The notes: generated by a model from the sequence alone, not told the origin. A DNA stretch of 64,000 nucleotides from Mixophyes australis (GCA_036250195.1 JAVHZZ010000005.1:70565505-70629504); one strand, 5' to 3'; positions 42,306 through 56,689 are shown, numbered from the stretch's first letter. Numbers and translations are program-made.

Positions 42306-45300
42306 GTTTTTCAATACCGAAAAACCGTACCCCATCCAGTGCAGATACACAGGGCATGTGCTTGAATATACATTTTACCCCAGTTTTTGAGATTTGTTTT
42401 ATTAGTTCTGCATTTCGATCCTTATATGTAAAGAGTAATACACCTTTACTTAATTGTGGTTGTTATATGCTACAATTATGTATGCATATTCTGGGGTATG
42501 TCAGTTGGTTAATGATGAATTAATATAGTATGAGCATTAATGTAGATTACCTTTGCATAAGTTTTGTCTTTAATATGGTGTTTTTTTTAGTAAGTTTGCT
42601 ATGGTAAGATGGGGCTCCTGATATGGAATTGTGAATATAAATATGCTAAGCACTATATAATATGTGGCTGAATGTAATCTCCAAGATAGCTACAGTATTT
42701 ATATTAAGCATGCATCGACTTTGTGTGGAGCTACTCTATTACTAGAGTATGAGAAATGCAATGTTTCCCAATGAGACTTCTGTCTCCAATTGGGACTTAG
42801 TAAGTTTAGTGAGCATAGGCAGCTCCTGTTTTAGGCACTAGAGTTTTATATCTATCTGTACTGGAAGCTTCTATCTCCATTTATAACCCTTAGTTAAAAC
42901 AGAAATTATTTTAGTATACTTTAAACATAAATTTATATGCATTAACTGCTTTTGCAACAATATTGGGTAAGTAATTGATTTATTGCTCAAATGTCCTTAT
43001 TCTGCAGGAGGGACACATAGGTTTCCTTCTGCTGTTCCAGGAGTTTCTTCCAGATAAATCTTTTATTACTGTGTGGATGTACATGTTATATACCTGTTTT
43101 ATTAAAGTATTCTTAGATATAACGACTTCTAATATGTATTTGTTTTTTTGAGAAATAAGCTCACTTTATTTGGTTCCTTGTTTGTACAATGGATTTTGGA
43201 AGAACATCCTTATTTCAGATTCCTAATATCTTATTATCTGGGACGATAATACTATTTGTTATACCCTGTCATGGTGCAATACTATTTTACCATGGGGTGC
43301 TTATTATTGTTATTTACAGGTGTTTTCTTCACCGAGGAGATAAGCGAAAATCCTAAGGATAGCTGCTACACTTACTAAGGGAGTGAAACAATTGACTTTA
43401 TATGGTTGTTTATTTATTTTCACTATATTGTTTTGTGTTTATTGGTTCACTTAACATCACTATTATAGCACCTACACCTTTTTCCCTTATGCGTCAATAT
43501 ATGTACAGTTTTCTCTTGATGTAGTCACATTGACTTTTTGTTACTATTCACTTTCAATAAGCATGTTTGTCATTATGTTTTAATTTTGTCGCTGAAAAAA
43601 ACTCATTTATCTGGGGAGAACATGACAGTTGTGTTAAGTCATAATTAATTAATGTTCAATGGGGACTATTTCCAACACTATCGTTTTTGTTTTAACTCTA
43701 CCCCTGCTAATGCCAAATCTAATACAGAGGTCTAGGGACACCATCTACAAATTCACTCCTTCATGACATCATAAAACTAATGGTCTCAGAAATTTTCAAT
43801 ACAATTTGCATTTTGAGTCCCCACTTTTTTATATCCCCAATTTCCTCAGAAAAACTTCAACCTCAGACAGCCATCATGACATCATGTTTAGTTATTAAAA
43901 TCCAACCCTTAACATGAATTCTGTTCCACGACTATGACATATAATTTTAAAATAGAAAACCAAGATACTGAACTAATAAGACTTGGAATTTTTGATCAGT
44001 CTGCTTCCATTAATCCCCTTAGCCTTAGTGAATCAAGACACTGAATTAGGAATTCCAAGTTGTAGATTTACATGAGTACAGTATAAACTATGACTATCAT
44101 TGAAAAACTGGGGGACATGACTCAACTATTAGCTTAAATGAAATATAAAGAATTAGCTATGCATTAGTAAATTTTTTACACTCACCTATCAGGAATGCAC
44201 TTCCAGTGTCTGTGAATTTGGGTGTTTACTGTATGGAGTTACACACGATTCCAGCACTCAATCTTTCTCTCACCTATCACACAGGTTGTAGTTCTACTGA
44301 ATCACCCCCAAACAGCACTCATCCACCCACACGTACTTAGGTTCTGCCACTACCAATTGAATAAGGGCAATAGGACCCCAATATACTGTCCGTCATTTGC
44401 ACACAATGCTCCTAGTTAAATACAAGTTATCAATGCATACAACAGCAATCAAAGGATTAATAAACCACAAGACTCTGTTACACAAATGTACACGCTGGCA
44501 CACACTAGGCTTGTTAGTCAAAGGCATAAACAATTCACATACCAGTATTCAAAGGGTTAACATGGTCCAACAATTTTCTTAATAAAAGGCTAATGGATTA
44601 GTTAGAGTATCAAGAACAAGACTAATTAAATGTTAGATTTAATATACAATGGTACATGACATTTGGATATAAAAAAACAAATAACAATTTGACATACAAA
44701 TGATAAATGCATCACAGTTATAAAAACAAATGGGATGAAATTACAGAGAATAAACTTGCGTATGATAATCTATATGCCTGGGGCAGGCAGAAGAGATGGA
44801 AAGTCCTTCAATTAGATTGAGACCCCAAGAGCTGACCCCTTTGCACCTTCACCCATAGGCTTTTTAAGAAAACTGTAATGTGACAGCATTCAGAGGGGCA
44901 ATGTATATGCAAATGTGTGAGAGGAAATGTCCTTGAGTGTCAACTATGGTTGGCTCAAAAATATTCCAAAATTTTTTACCTTTCTTAACTTTTTGTAGAC
45001 ATATCCCAGGGACATAACTCCCCCTTCAATACACCAGACAACACCTTTTGCAGATTTATATACAAAATATTATGGAATTACAATAATATCCAATATCATT
45101 CCAAAAGACATGTGACTACTGTGGTTTCCCTGTATAGTTGGTATCTATACTTCACAACTGTTGTGCGGTTTTTGCCTCCAGTACAGATTGGCACACTGAT
45201 TTCCCAAAATATGAAATATGAAGGCATGTTCTTTGAAGTTGAATAGAAAATACAGGATCAAACGCCATGCATGGCTGTGATTGTCATATGTTAATTAATC

Positions 45301-46962
45301 TTTCCGACAGAATACCTGCTGAATCTAATTACCTCCCATTAACTGACTGAACAAATGTTTTCACAAAAAGGGGAAGTCATGTACTTTCTTATTTATCAGT
45401 TTGATATTTGGGCACTGACATTAAATATTTTATTTATGCCCTCATCATAACATTACCTGTTATAACGTCTTAGCCTTAAAACTGCCAAAATATTTCCATA
45501 TTTAAATTAATTTCATGTTGTATTAATTAGATACACGTAATGTGGAAATATGGGCTGTGTTTTGAAATAAATGTAATTAAGTATACCATTATTAAAATGG
45601 TATATAATATATTTGGATATATGGATTAATCATTACAAACTATTTTTCACTATAATTTTAGTGCTTATATACATATCCTGCGTTGTATGCTTGTCCTGCA
45701 TAAGAAGTCTGGACTGTGATTACTAACAGTGTAGTACTCATAGTGATCCCTATTTTGAGAAAAATCCAGGATACATTCACACCTTGGATTCAGAGCAGGG
45801 CAATGTACCAGGGACATCTGTACAACCACCCAGGAGTTCGTCCCTTTATTCTTCCTGTTAAGTACTGTTTACTACTTCCTTCATTAAATCAAACTGGGGA
45901 CCTCCTATTTGTATCATTTTTTAATGAAATATAACAGCCATTTTTATTTCAATGCTTGATAGGGTACATTGATTTTAATACTTAAATATTCAGTTGGCGT
46001 ATAAAATCCTAAAGATGTGATAGTTTGGCCTGTGAAATTGGTATTTTCCAGCTGAATGGTTTTTATTCTGCACATGAAACACAGTGAGAGTATAAAAAAG
46101 GAGCAGAAAATCACCTTATGATCATTTTGATTAAGTTTGATTTGCGTACAATGGTTATATGCCCACAAGAAACATTAGTACAAAATCTCACAAGAAAGGC
46201 ATGTTCGTTATGCACCTGTCAGTGCAAAATTAATAATACGTCCAGTAATAAAATTTTTCCCACTGGGAAAAGTACAGCCACAAATATGTAAGGAAACATG
46301 ACAGGTGCAATCTCTAAATGAAAATCACTAATATGCGAAAACAAAAAAAATACTTTAATAGAGACTTATGGCACAGGACTGCATAATGACAAGGTATCAT
46401 TATTTCGCCAGATGTTATAAAGGAACATGCTTCTATTTTTCTTTGCAGAATTTTTATGTGAACTGAGTTAAACAATTGGTGGAGTATATTTGTCAGTTTA
46501 CATCATCTACACTTTGTATAGCTTTTTTTAGAACAGCAAAATTAGAGAACTTGATTACACATGACATATTTAAAAATCAGTACGAAGTATTTTCAATAAC
46601 AATAGTTGTTTCCTATTATGTGATTGTCTTTGGTTTAAAATACAAATAAATATCTAGAGTTTAAAGAGGGGCATATTTATCATGTGGCGAAAAGCTCTAT
46701 GGTCATCGTGTTTTTAACAGTGATAGGGATCTATCTGTCCAATAGATCAAGGTTTCACTGTTGGCGATAATACTGCTATAAGCAAAGCATGGGGAAATGT
46801 ATTTAAAAAGGATTGTGGGAGCCATTTTTTTTAATGAGCAATATTTTTCACATAATTTATTCTATTTTTAAACTTATTTCTTTTTACTAAGTGAAACTAA
46901 AAGTCCAGGTCTGGGTTTCCAGTTAAACTGCACATGCATGAATTGGTTCACCAGGTCTAGAA
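42306..46962. other. Long AT-rich interval, no gene recognised
   Basis: Several short open frames have no motif. 43330-43500 resembles PLE non-coding sequence in style but was not confirmed. Nothing else supportable. Confidence 0.4.
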
Positions 46963-47075
46963 TCATCATCATCATCATCATTATTTATTTATATAGTGCC
47001 ACTAATTCCGCAACGCTGTACAGAGAACTCACTCACATCAGTCCCTGGCCCATTGGAGCTTACAGTCTAAATTTC
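46963..47075 (-). mobile_element. V-SINE or L2 tail fragment
   Basis: ATCATCATC..., TTTATTTATATAGTGCCACT, CGCAACGCTGTACAGAGAAC, and GGAGCTTACAGTCTAAATTT. Only the 3' tail is present. Confidence 0.85.
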
Positions 47076-47109
47076 ATATCCCCTCAGACTGACCCAGCAA
47101 AATAATAAG

Positions 47110-47830
47110 TTAATTCTTACTGCTCCAGGTCAGTATTGCAGAAAAGTGTTGCTCAGTAACCCTGGCAAGAGTTTATTGATAAATTACCGTGACAGGTGAT
47201 AAGCAGTTCCAGGGTTGTGAACACAACACCAGCTAAGATTGACACAGCCAGAGAGCAGTGGTGTGGAGGCTACTGGTATTCACCAGAGCCTGTCGCAAAG
47301 CAGGTTGGAATTGACTACGTGTAGTAAACAGGTTGCAATCCACCAAACTGGCCTTAGCAAGGTGGGCAAAGCACTACAGGCAAGTAGCTCTGAAGGCAGA
47401 ATAGTCTGACTATAGGTCAGCAGGATGCAAGTTGAACAAACAGAATTAGAAGGATAGCAGAGGATTAGTCAGGAAGAGCCAAAGGTCAAAACCAATTTGT
47501 CCGTACAGTACAAGTCAGGATTCAAGTATCATGAATTCAGGAACAAGCCGGGCTAATAATCAGAAATTAATCAGTAAACAGGATAGGATGCTCATGAGCT
47601 CAGAACAGCAAATTTGATATTCTGGCAGGGAATGACAAGCAGAGCAGGTTTATATACTGTTTGGAAGTTCAACTCTCTGTTTCTGTGATGTCAGCAATCA
47701 GCTGATTGCAACTCAGTAAACTTGTATCAGATGTGCTTGTCATGCTGTGCAGTGAGTGTTGAATACTGACTGAGTCCTGTATCTAAATGCAAGATTTTAG
47801 ACAGTGATAGTATATCATCGTGATAAGCGG
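47110..47830 (-). repeat. Possible LTR-retroelement debris
   Basis: AG/CA-rich sequence (AGGAACAAGCCGGGCTAATA, GATAGGATGCTCATGAGC, GGTTTATATACTG as a possible reverse-strand TATA) of the kind seen in minus-strand LTR regions. No second LTR or protein. Tentative. Confidence 0.3.
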
Positions 47831-50800
47831 CAATAGAAAAATTTGCTTTATCGCTGCATTATATTAAATATAAACCTTGTCTTGGATTGGTTAATTTATA
47901 AGTTACCAGCTAAAGAAGTAACACAAACTTGCATCTATACTCTCACTAAAACATAATAATCAAAATAATAATAAAAAAAAACACACGTGCAAAAAAAGCA
48001 AGGAAACATATTGAGAAAGCTACCCAGGTGTAAGAATAACAAAGTATGCATGCATTCTGCACAGGACTCTGCTCTTCACATTACTACAGCATTTTAGTGA
48101 CCCCCACACAATACAGATAGCAACTTAATAAAATATATAAAATATACAATACAGAGAGCATTCTATTGAGTGCTATACATTATAGTGTTGTCTATAAATG
48201 TTAAATGAAATCAATGAAATATTTCAAGATGTTAATAAAAATGTCCAAAAGTAGAAACCAATTAGAATCTTCTTGGAAAGTACTATGTCACTGGTATTTT
48301 ACAGACAAGCTAAATATGTACCCTTATTAACTTGGACATGACGTCCTTAACATGGAGGTCATGTGGTTGCAGAGACAGCGTACAAAGTAATTTATAACAG
48401 AATAGCACATTACAAATATGCATGTCTTGTTAAGCACCATAGCATCTGTTTTTTCACCTAGCCATAGCTAGGTCAGCTAACACTCTTTACATGCCCCTTC
48501 AGTCTTGTATGCCCTGCATATTAAGGAACAAAGGCAGTTCAAAGAAATCCCCACTTCTATATTCATCATTCACTCACCATAGATAAAATGCACTTTCCTG
48601 ATTTCTGTCCATTATCTGCTCAACTTACTCACATTAAGATATTAATTCATTCAGGAAAATGGATTACTGTCATACTTGTGGAGTTTGCAATATTACATTT
48701 ATTTATTAATGTTTCTGGTTAGTTACATGTAGTTTACAAACAGCATCGATTACAACTGTGAAAATTGCCATTTAATAAAAATATAGCCTTTCCCGTGGTG
48801 CAAAGTATGAAAATTGCACATATAGGTATGCCACACACAGAAATAACATTTTGTGTTAGTACTGCACTCAGCACACAACTGCAAGTAAATCATCATACGT
48901 ATGAGAAGCCTTGATAGACCGATCATCAAGAACAATAATTTTCACCTCTTTAAAAACCTCCATGCACAAATCTAAAATACTGTTGTAAGTTCATTAACAA
49001 GTCATTACAAAAAGGAAAAAAAAAAATAGCTTATGCACTGATTTCTGTTAATTAAAAATTATTTTCACATGATAAATATATGAAACTTGACCTAATTTTA
49101 GAATATAAGATAATGTTAATATACCCAATTACTGTTGTAAAATAATCAGCCCTGGGTACAGTTTGAAACGGGTTACTTAAAAAGCAGCAATTCCACATTC
49201 TAGTTTTTCTTTAAATAGTAAGTTAAGTGCCTTTTAAGCATGTAATTTTTCTTAGTTGTCTTCCTATGAATTATTATCTCCTTTACAAAATCTCTCGCAT
49301 CCAGTGTGGCTGCCAGTTACACAGATATACAGGTTCACAGCATCTTAGTTCACCGGGGGGAGGAGGAACAGGATGATTTCCCAAAACACAGCGCATACAG
49401 ACTTCAGGTGGGGCATTCCAAAGTTTCTCTGCCATGACACTGTGCAGAATTATAAATCATTACTAACAGCCTGAAGAAACAAATCAAGGAAAATGGTATA
49501 TACCAACATTTTTCTATAACCTTCCACAGTGATTAATGATAAAAAAACACATCTCATTTTATCATGGGACTACTGCTTTAAATACATGTCATTGGACTCT
49601 GTAGCTATAACTAGCTAATGACATACCACACTGTAGCTATGATTTTCAGGGGATCGTGTAGGGTTAACAATTTAGCACTAGTTTACAAAATTGCTCAAAA
49701 GACGATTAAAAGTCAGGTCTTACAGATAATTATTTATAAGCATATCATTTTATATCACAATATTCAGCCCTGCTGCATTCTGCCAGATGACAAATGAGAT
49801 GAGTAACCCGTTGAGGTGAAACAGGTTTTTTTAAACATCAGGTGAGTATATAAAATACTTTTGTGACTGCAGTTCTGGAAATTGCTGAGGGAGTGAAGAA
49901 AGTTCATGTTAAGAAAGAAAATACGAAGCATTTGCCATGAGTGGGTGACAAAGAAGTTACACTTAAATAAATCATAATAGACACTGTCTGGTGACCAGAT
50001 CCATAAAGTATCATCTTCAACTTCATTAACATTAATATCTTTGTAGTCTGCCTTCTGTTATATATCATCACAGAATTCTCAGAGGAAAATGTTGCCAACG
50101 GTTGGCAGTGATAGAGTTTATTTAGTAATTTTTCCCACATTGTGCCAGAGACTTATCCCTCTGTGGCCTTATATAAAGTAACTAGGAAGAAATAAAATAT
50201 ATTCTGTTTTTTATGCACTTTAAAAATGAAACACAACAAGGTACTAAAATATGATGAAGTAAATGACTGAGGTTTAGAAGATATCAATGGTAAATAGTAA
50301 TTATAGTGATTATATTAATCAATATGGGTAGTATCTATAACAGAAAATTATACAACTAGATGTTGTTGTATATGTTAACTTTATGATATCAGTAATCTTA
50401 TGTCTGAAATATGTAGACTTTAAAGTTTGTGAATTTGTTTGTAACACTTTTCTTTTCTTCCACGGGCATTGTTGGTGTTATTGACTACAACTACTGACAA
50501 AGTAACCCTAAATATTGTTTACTTTTACATTCTCTTGCTACATAGGACAACTATAAATTTTTCATGAACCTTTCAAAAAGAGGACTAAATCTCTTTAAAG
50601 AACTTGTCAGCTACATACAGAGAAACACCCATTTTGAAGGTTGGGCTAAAGCATTAATAATGAGATTGTAGCCTCTGCATTTCTTAGCAATACATGCCTA
50701 ATGCTTATTAGTCAGGCCTTTTGAAAATTGGTTATGAAATGTGTCAGGGATTTTCTAGTAAATTGGTAGGCTGCTTTCTCATACGAATAGTAGTTAAGGC

Positions 50801-51093
50801 CACTTGCCAAAATGAATTATTTTAAAGGCTTGGTAGCAGTGGGGAACACCTGGCTAAAGAGAGCATCACATGATTGGATGTGAGCAGATCACATGATGCT
50901 CACATTCACACTTGTAGCTCCCTCTTTAGTCTGCTCCCAGCTAATCGCGATAAAGGATGGGATTTGACAGGGAGTTTCCATCCCTTTTAAGAATTTGAAA
51001 ACATAGTGATATAGTAAATAGTTTTTAATGTTTGTTTGCTATCATGAAGACTGGAAAGCACTCGACTTAGAACAACCTAAATAAACATTCAAG
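47831..51093. other. No gene recognised
   Basis: AT-rich interval. At 49800-49830, GATGAGTAACCCGTTGAGGT followed by GAAACAGG is weakly hammerhead-like. An imperfect inverted repeat (GAGCATCACATGAT against ATCACATGATGCTC) lies at about 50863-50902. Nothing else supportable. Confidence 0.4.
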
Positions 51094-53013
51094 AATTCCT
51101 GTCAACTACAGTTTATCCAAGATACATAATACCCTGGATCAGCCAACAGGTAGACCGATTGTATCTGCCATTTGTTCCATAACATCTCGGAATATAGATC
51201 ACTTTTTGCAACTAGTGGTCACCAAGCAGAGGAGCTACCTTAAGGATACCACTCAGGTCTTGGATATGATCAGCAAAGTCACTTGGAGAATTGAGTACTT
51301 ACTCATGACATGTGACGTTACTTCTTTGAATACCATTATTGATCATTCCAGGGGCTGTGCCCACACTAGAAACATCCCCACCAGTGAGGCTAATCTGAAC
51401 AAATCGACTTCATTATTAAATCCATAACATTTACGCTGGAACGCAATTATTTTTGGTTCCGAGAGAGTTACTTTAGACAGCCCAGAGGGACAGATTTGGG
51501 TAGCAAATTCACCTCCAGTTATGCAACTTTGTTCATAACATCACAGGTTTCGAAACTGCCCCCTACAAGAGTTGTGTGGGTTTGTCACCTATATTAATAC
51601 CAATAAATTGAATCTCAAATTCACCTAAAAATATCAGTAAGGAAAGGTTAGAGTTTTTGGAACTTAAAATATCATCATCACCATTTATTTATATAGCGCC
51701 ACTAATTCCGCAGCGCTGTACAGAAAACTCACTCACATCAGTCCCTGTCCCATTGGAGCTTACAGTCTAAATTCCCTAATATAGACACACACTCACACAC
51801 AGACAGATAGAGACTAGGGTCAATTTTGATAGCAGCCAATTAACCTACCAGTATGTTTTTGGAGTGTGGGAGGAAACCAGAGTACCCGGAGGAAACCCAC
51901 GCAAACACAGGGAGAACATACAAACTCCTCACAGAAAAGGCCATGGTTGGGAATCGAACTCATGACCCCAGTGCTGTGAGGCAGAAGTGCTAACCACTGA
52001 GCCACCGTGCTGCCATATGTGGAGAATAGAGCTTTACATACCAAGACATTTATGAAATCAGTTGACAAGAATACATTCATACCTTCTACCAGCAATCATC
52101 ATAAAAGGTGGTTAAGTAATATACCAGAAGGGCAAATGATCAGGATCAGAGGAAATTGTTCAGATATTTCTACATTTGAAACACAGGCCACTTCCCTGAA
52201 AGAAAGATTTCAGAGAGAGAAACTATGACATTGAGATCATAGAGAAAAAAAACAGTGAAACCAGAGCTTTGGAAAGAGATAAACTCCTGGTACCCAAAAT
52301 TAGGAATAAAAACACTAATACTGAAGAGGTGTATTTTATTACTCAATTTAACCATGGAGAAAGAGCCCTTGAAGCAATCTTGTAAAAGCACTGGCCCTTA
52401 CTATTAAGGGATGAAAAGTTGTCTACAATTCTCCCAGATAGACCAAATGTGATATTTAGAAAGGCGCAAAATTCAAGATATTCTGACTAACAGCTAGGTC
52501 CCAATGGACACTAATAGAAAAGAGACATTGCTAGGAGAGCAAAGAAAATACATTTTTCTTATGCACCAGATGCCTGGACTGCAAGACCACAAAACAAAGC
52601 TCAACAAGGTCTATTGCCAACTTTGTTTCCAATACCACTGGTATTAAGTATGGCATTAAGGAGTGAATATCATGCAACACCTCGGGTGTAGTTTACTTAC
52701 TGGAGTGCCCTTGTGGCCTGCAGTATGTTGGCCGAACTGTGAGAAATCTGAGTGTCAGAATTTTGGAGCACATACGTAATATCAAGAAAGAATATGAGGA
52801 ACACTGTCTGTCTATCCGCTTTCCTCAGGCACACAACCATGACCATAGCTTATTACGTTTCATCCGCACAAAGAAAATAGCAAGACCATGTAGAGGAGTA
52901 GATTTAGTAGAATCCATTTCAAAATAAGAAGCTAAAAGGATTTTTAATCTGAACACCCTGACACCTAATGGTCTTAATATCAATTTTGATCTGGGCATTT
53001 TCCTAGAAACCTA
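51094..53013 (+). pseudogene. Decayed Penelope-like RT/GIY-YIG gene, interrupted by a SINE
   Basis: In-order matches to the PLE at 10669-13029: QPTGRPIVSAICSITSR, TKQRSYLKDTTQVLDM, WRIEYLLMTCDVTSLN (motif A region), LNLKFT, ERLEFLELK, ENRALHTKTFMKSVDKN, then the GIY-YIG part YLLECPCGLQYVGRTVRNL and RILEHIRNIKKEYE, ending NTLTPNGLNINFDLG. The first third of the ORF and the YIDD motif are missing. Stops and frameshifts are frequent. A full V-SINE (51672-52014) sits inside. Inactive and clearly older and divergent from the first PLE. Confidence 0.85.
51672..52014 (-). mobile_element. Full-length V-type SINE
   Basis: On the minus strand: a tRNA-like head GGCAGCACGGTGGCTCAGTG with TTAGC (A-box region) and GAGTTCGATTCC (B-box), a central conserved domain (GTGTTTGCGTGGGTTTCCTC), a (GT)n linker, and an L2-like tail GGCGCTATATAAATAAATGG plus TGATGATGA. 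ATAT borders both sides, a possible short duplication. The A and B boxes drive RNA polymerase III; the tail recruits the LINE enzyme. It is inserted into the decayed PLE. Confidence 0.92.
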
Positions 53014-54188
53014 GATTGCAACCAAAACATTACACGCTTATCTTCTAAGTTCTCCTGCACTTTGAGTTAGTATGTTGATGTCTCCAGCACATACACATCC
53101 CTTCATCGGTTTCACTATGGTACATTGGACACTAGCCTATAGGACCCTTCAGAGCTTAACAGATTTATTTTGATCCATTTCTATAATTAAGTTGCTTTAG
53201 TAGATCATATGAATACAGTTATGGTCCCACACTTTTATTCTATGCATACTTTATCTCAGTCTATTTATAGAGAGATACAATATAAGATCTGATTACAACA
53301 TTATTGTGGAAACTGCAGCATATCTATGGCTATGCTATTCACAATGATATGGAAAAAATTAAAACACATAATTGGGTATAGTTCTATTGCTCTGCTTTAC
53401 TAATGCAATTTTTTTTATGTGACTATGAATGTGATTTGTCTTCAACCATCACTTTGCCTCATTTACCATCATTTACTATTATTTATTATGCTATGCGTCC
53501 TCTTGTCACGGCAGAAAATATGTTCACTGCTTGACAACTACAACCTGGCTAAGACGTGGATCTCCACCGTGCATGCGTGAGTTCAAATGAGGTCCAGAGT
53601 ACTTACAACAGTGTCTTCATCTCAATTCACCCCCCACTACTCAGGGGAGGTAGAGAGGACATTGCAGATTATCAACTAATGAATAAAATGGAGTCTGCAG
53701 AAATGTGAGTCCAATCCCTCATACATGTGGATTTGTTTCAAAGTCTAATATCGTGGATATGGAGGATTACATATTTGGAATTTTACATATAATGTAATTA
53801 CTTTTGCTGAGTGACCTGTCCGATCCTGCAACATATGAAAGTTGATAAGAATTATTGTGGATGTTTTTTTTTAATGACTCTATATTTCATTTTGAGCAAT
53901 CATTGTTTGATAAACTCTGTGGAGTACTTCGAATACCTTGGAAGGTATCACCACATTTCAGAATTGCTACCCAAGTTTCAATGAACTTTTGAGTGATGTG
54001 TTGATTCTATTTTATGATTCTGATACGTTCATATAGATTGTTATGGGTTTTATTTACATTGTGATGCTTTAGATTTAAACTCTTGATTTACATAAAATTG
54101 TTTACATTAGTAGTGCTGACGTTCACTTATTTTGCACCTTGGGACTACTTGTTTATAGAACAGCCTTGGACCGTGATTATCTCTTAAT
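53014..54188 (+). mobile_element. Probable 3' region of the decayed PLE
   Basis: From the end of the RT/EN relic to a (TA)n tract, the same layout as the first PLE. CTGGCTAAGACGTGGATCTC, then CACCGTGCATGCGTGAG (about 53552-53587), lies about 600 bp before the TA tract and might be a heavily decayed hammerhead. Tentative. Confidence 0.4.
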
Positions 54189-54232
54189 CATATATATATA
54201 TATATATATATAGATAGATAGATAGATACAGA
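54189..54232. repeat. (TA)n plus (GATA)n microsatellite
   Basis: TA repeats followed by about four GATA units at the presumed end of the decayed PLE. Confidence 0.9.
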
Positions 54233-54399
54233 TATATAGCCAATATACAAGTTAATTAATAAAATATAAAAACATAAGAAGTAAATAATACAATATAACC
54301 ACATTTAATAAATAAAAATTGTTACAGCTAACGGCTACCATCATACATTTTTAGAAAAGATGATAAGAGGTCTTCACCTATAGCAGCCACTTTTCCAGT

Positions 54400-55010
54400 G
54401 GAACTAGTCATGCTCGCAGGTACTTGGATGCCCCCGGGTCTAAACTCTAGCGGAGTAAAAGATTATGTCCAGCTAGCATAGCGCAGAGGTAGGAGGCAGA
54501 TAACTGGAACATGGCAGACAGATATCATGTACAAGCCAAAGGTTGTGGGGCACTAGCAAACAGATTAGTCTGGAACAGGCCAAAAGGTCAGGACAGGTTG
54601 TAAGAAGGGAGAATCCAATAAGACAAAGCCAAAGTTCAGGGGTGGTCAGAGTTCAAGCAAGTTCCAGAAACTAGTCAGGGGTCAAAACAGAGATCAATTA
54701 AAATTCAGGCAGTGTATCCACAGGATACTGGAGAAGGTCAGCAACTGTGTGGCAGAAATGCTATAACCAGCAGGGAAGCTAATTCCTCCCAGTTGTCACA
54801 CAGTTGTCATAATCAGCCTCAGAAGTATACTGCACACAAAGACCTGGTTGTCAAACAGCTTACCAAGCACAACAGCAGTGCAGAGAGCTGCCTGGTTGCC
54901 CTTGCAGCAGCCGGTATGCTGGGGACGGATGTGACGTCCCAGCTGCCAGGACAACAGCTGGTACGCAGCCAGAAGGGGAGACAGGTTGATTCGCCACGGC
55001 AAAAATCTAG
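54400..55010 (-). repeat. Possible LTR-retroelement debris
   Basis: Purine-rich sequence with AGGTCAGGACAGG, GTCAGGGGTCAAAAC and the GC-rich GACGTCCCAGCTGCCAGGAC, similar in style to the segment at 47110-47830. No protein or partner LTR. Tentative. Confidence 0.3.
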
Positions 55011-56689
55011 CAAAGGATTCGAACAATAGATTTCATGATATAACAGATATAAGCATTCAAATATGTAAAATGAACTCTAAACTAATAAAAACCCCTAGAC
55101 AAGGTCTTCACCTGTAGCAGTATTCGATTGCCCCCAGGTGTTAACTTGTGTTAGTGGGGCATTATTAATTGTGTGTATCCTGCAGTGTGTTGTGTCTGTA
55201 CAGCAAACACTGTATAGCCAGAGTGTAATTATGCCTGAATTCAAATGTACACATTTCATTAGATCCACTTGTATTTGAATATGGGCGTACATACGAGCAA
55301 TTTCAAACCATTTTAAAAACAGCAAATTACATTCACTTTGCGTTCCTTGATTATTCAGGCCCTATAATTTTAACAGAGAATAAACAAAATAAACCACTCA
55401 AATCCAACATTAAATTCCAACATCTTGTCACCCTTTCCTTCCTCAGAGCCCCTCTTTTAAAGCAGAAGTATAATTCTATGTAGATAAACCATGTTTCTAA
55501 ACCCATTCAGTCTTCCCCCTAAATGCTATATTACAACGTATATGTCGACTTTAAACAACATAAAAAAAACAGCTCTTCTGATATATATTTACAGCTTGGA
55601 ATCCATGAGAGACATGAGCCTCCAGTCATAAAATGAAACTGACTACCACACTAATCTCCATCAAAGGAGATAAGGACATACAAAAAATATACTAATAGCA
55701 TTTATAAATTAAATTACAGTACAAATAAAGGCTTGGCATCTGCAGAATCAACTTAACAAAATCTATATTTTTTAAAGTACAGGTTACATTTCTATATAAA
55801 AAATTGTAATGATAAATATGTAGTATACCATTATTAAATCTATTCACAATGCAAGCTTCCCAAAGGTCTATATCCACATTGGAACATATGTTAATTAGAC
55901 CAATACTTAATAAGGTAAAATTATCAAGCACTCGCTTCAGAAATGTTTTTCTTTTTCTATGAAAACAACATTATTAATATGAATAAAAGAAAATTAATTA
56001 ATAGATCACAATAGTTGTAATGGCTTAAATATTATATAGTGTAATTAAATATAATCCAAACATGATACTGAAATTTGTAGTTTATAACACAAAACACTCT
56101 ATACCTTCCTTCATAAAGCAAGCACACACTCTTGCTGTTCATTGTCAAATCACATTATTACTTCCCACAGTAAGCAACTAAGAATTTGCATTGTTATAGT
56201 GTATTATTAGAAAAAGCCTACAGTGCAAACTTAGAGGTCCTTAGGGTCTGTCTAGTTGAATTATTGTAAAATATATACTAACCTCGCTTGTGATGTTATA
56301 CTAGCACAATGACTTTAAAATATTTAGTCTACTTGTATTGAATTTAGATATCACAAGAGGTTCATAAATGTCTGTGCTATTTTATTATAAAATAATAAGC
56401 TTACTTTTCTATAAAAATAACACATGCACCCAAGTGGATTTATGCTTGCTGCATAATATACATTTGTTACAAAAAAACCTACTGAAGATTTGAAAAGTAA
56501 CAAGCGCTGCTTCATTGCTAAACAAGATACAAGCATTTGTTTGGTCTCACTCCACATTGCACCTATAAAGAAATACACATAATCAGATGTAAAAAGAGTA
56601 AAAATAACCTGCACATTTTCTATATGAACCTGAGTATTGTAAATTCAAAAGAGTCTTTTTCTGCCAAATGGCTTTCTGTGTTTGCTAGA
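55011..56689. other. No gene recognised
   Basis: AT-rich; nothing supportable. Confidence 0.45.

Noticed and set aside
49800..49830. GATGAGTAACCCGTTGAGGT plus GAAACAGG as a hammerhead
   Set aside because: The segment after GAAAC is not palindromic, stem I is absent and stem II pairs poorly; probably chance.
49904..50140. Possible piggyBac-like fragment on the minus strand
   Set aside because: No DDD-containing motif or consistent block order could be found.
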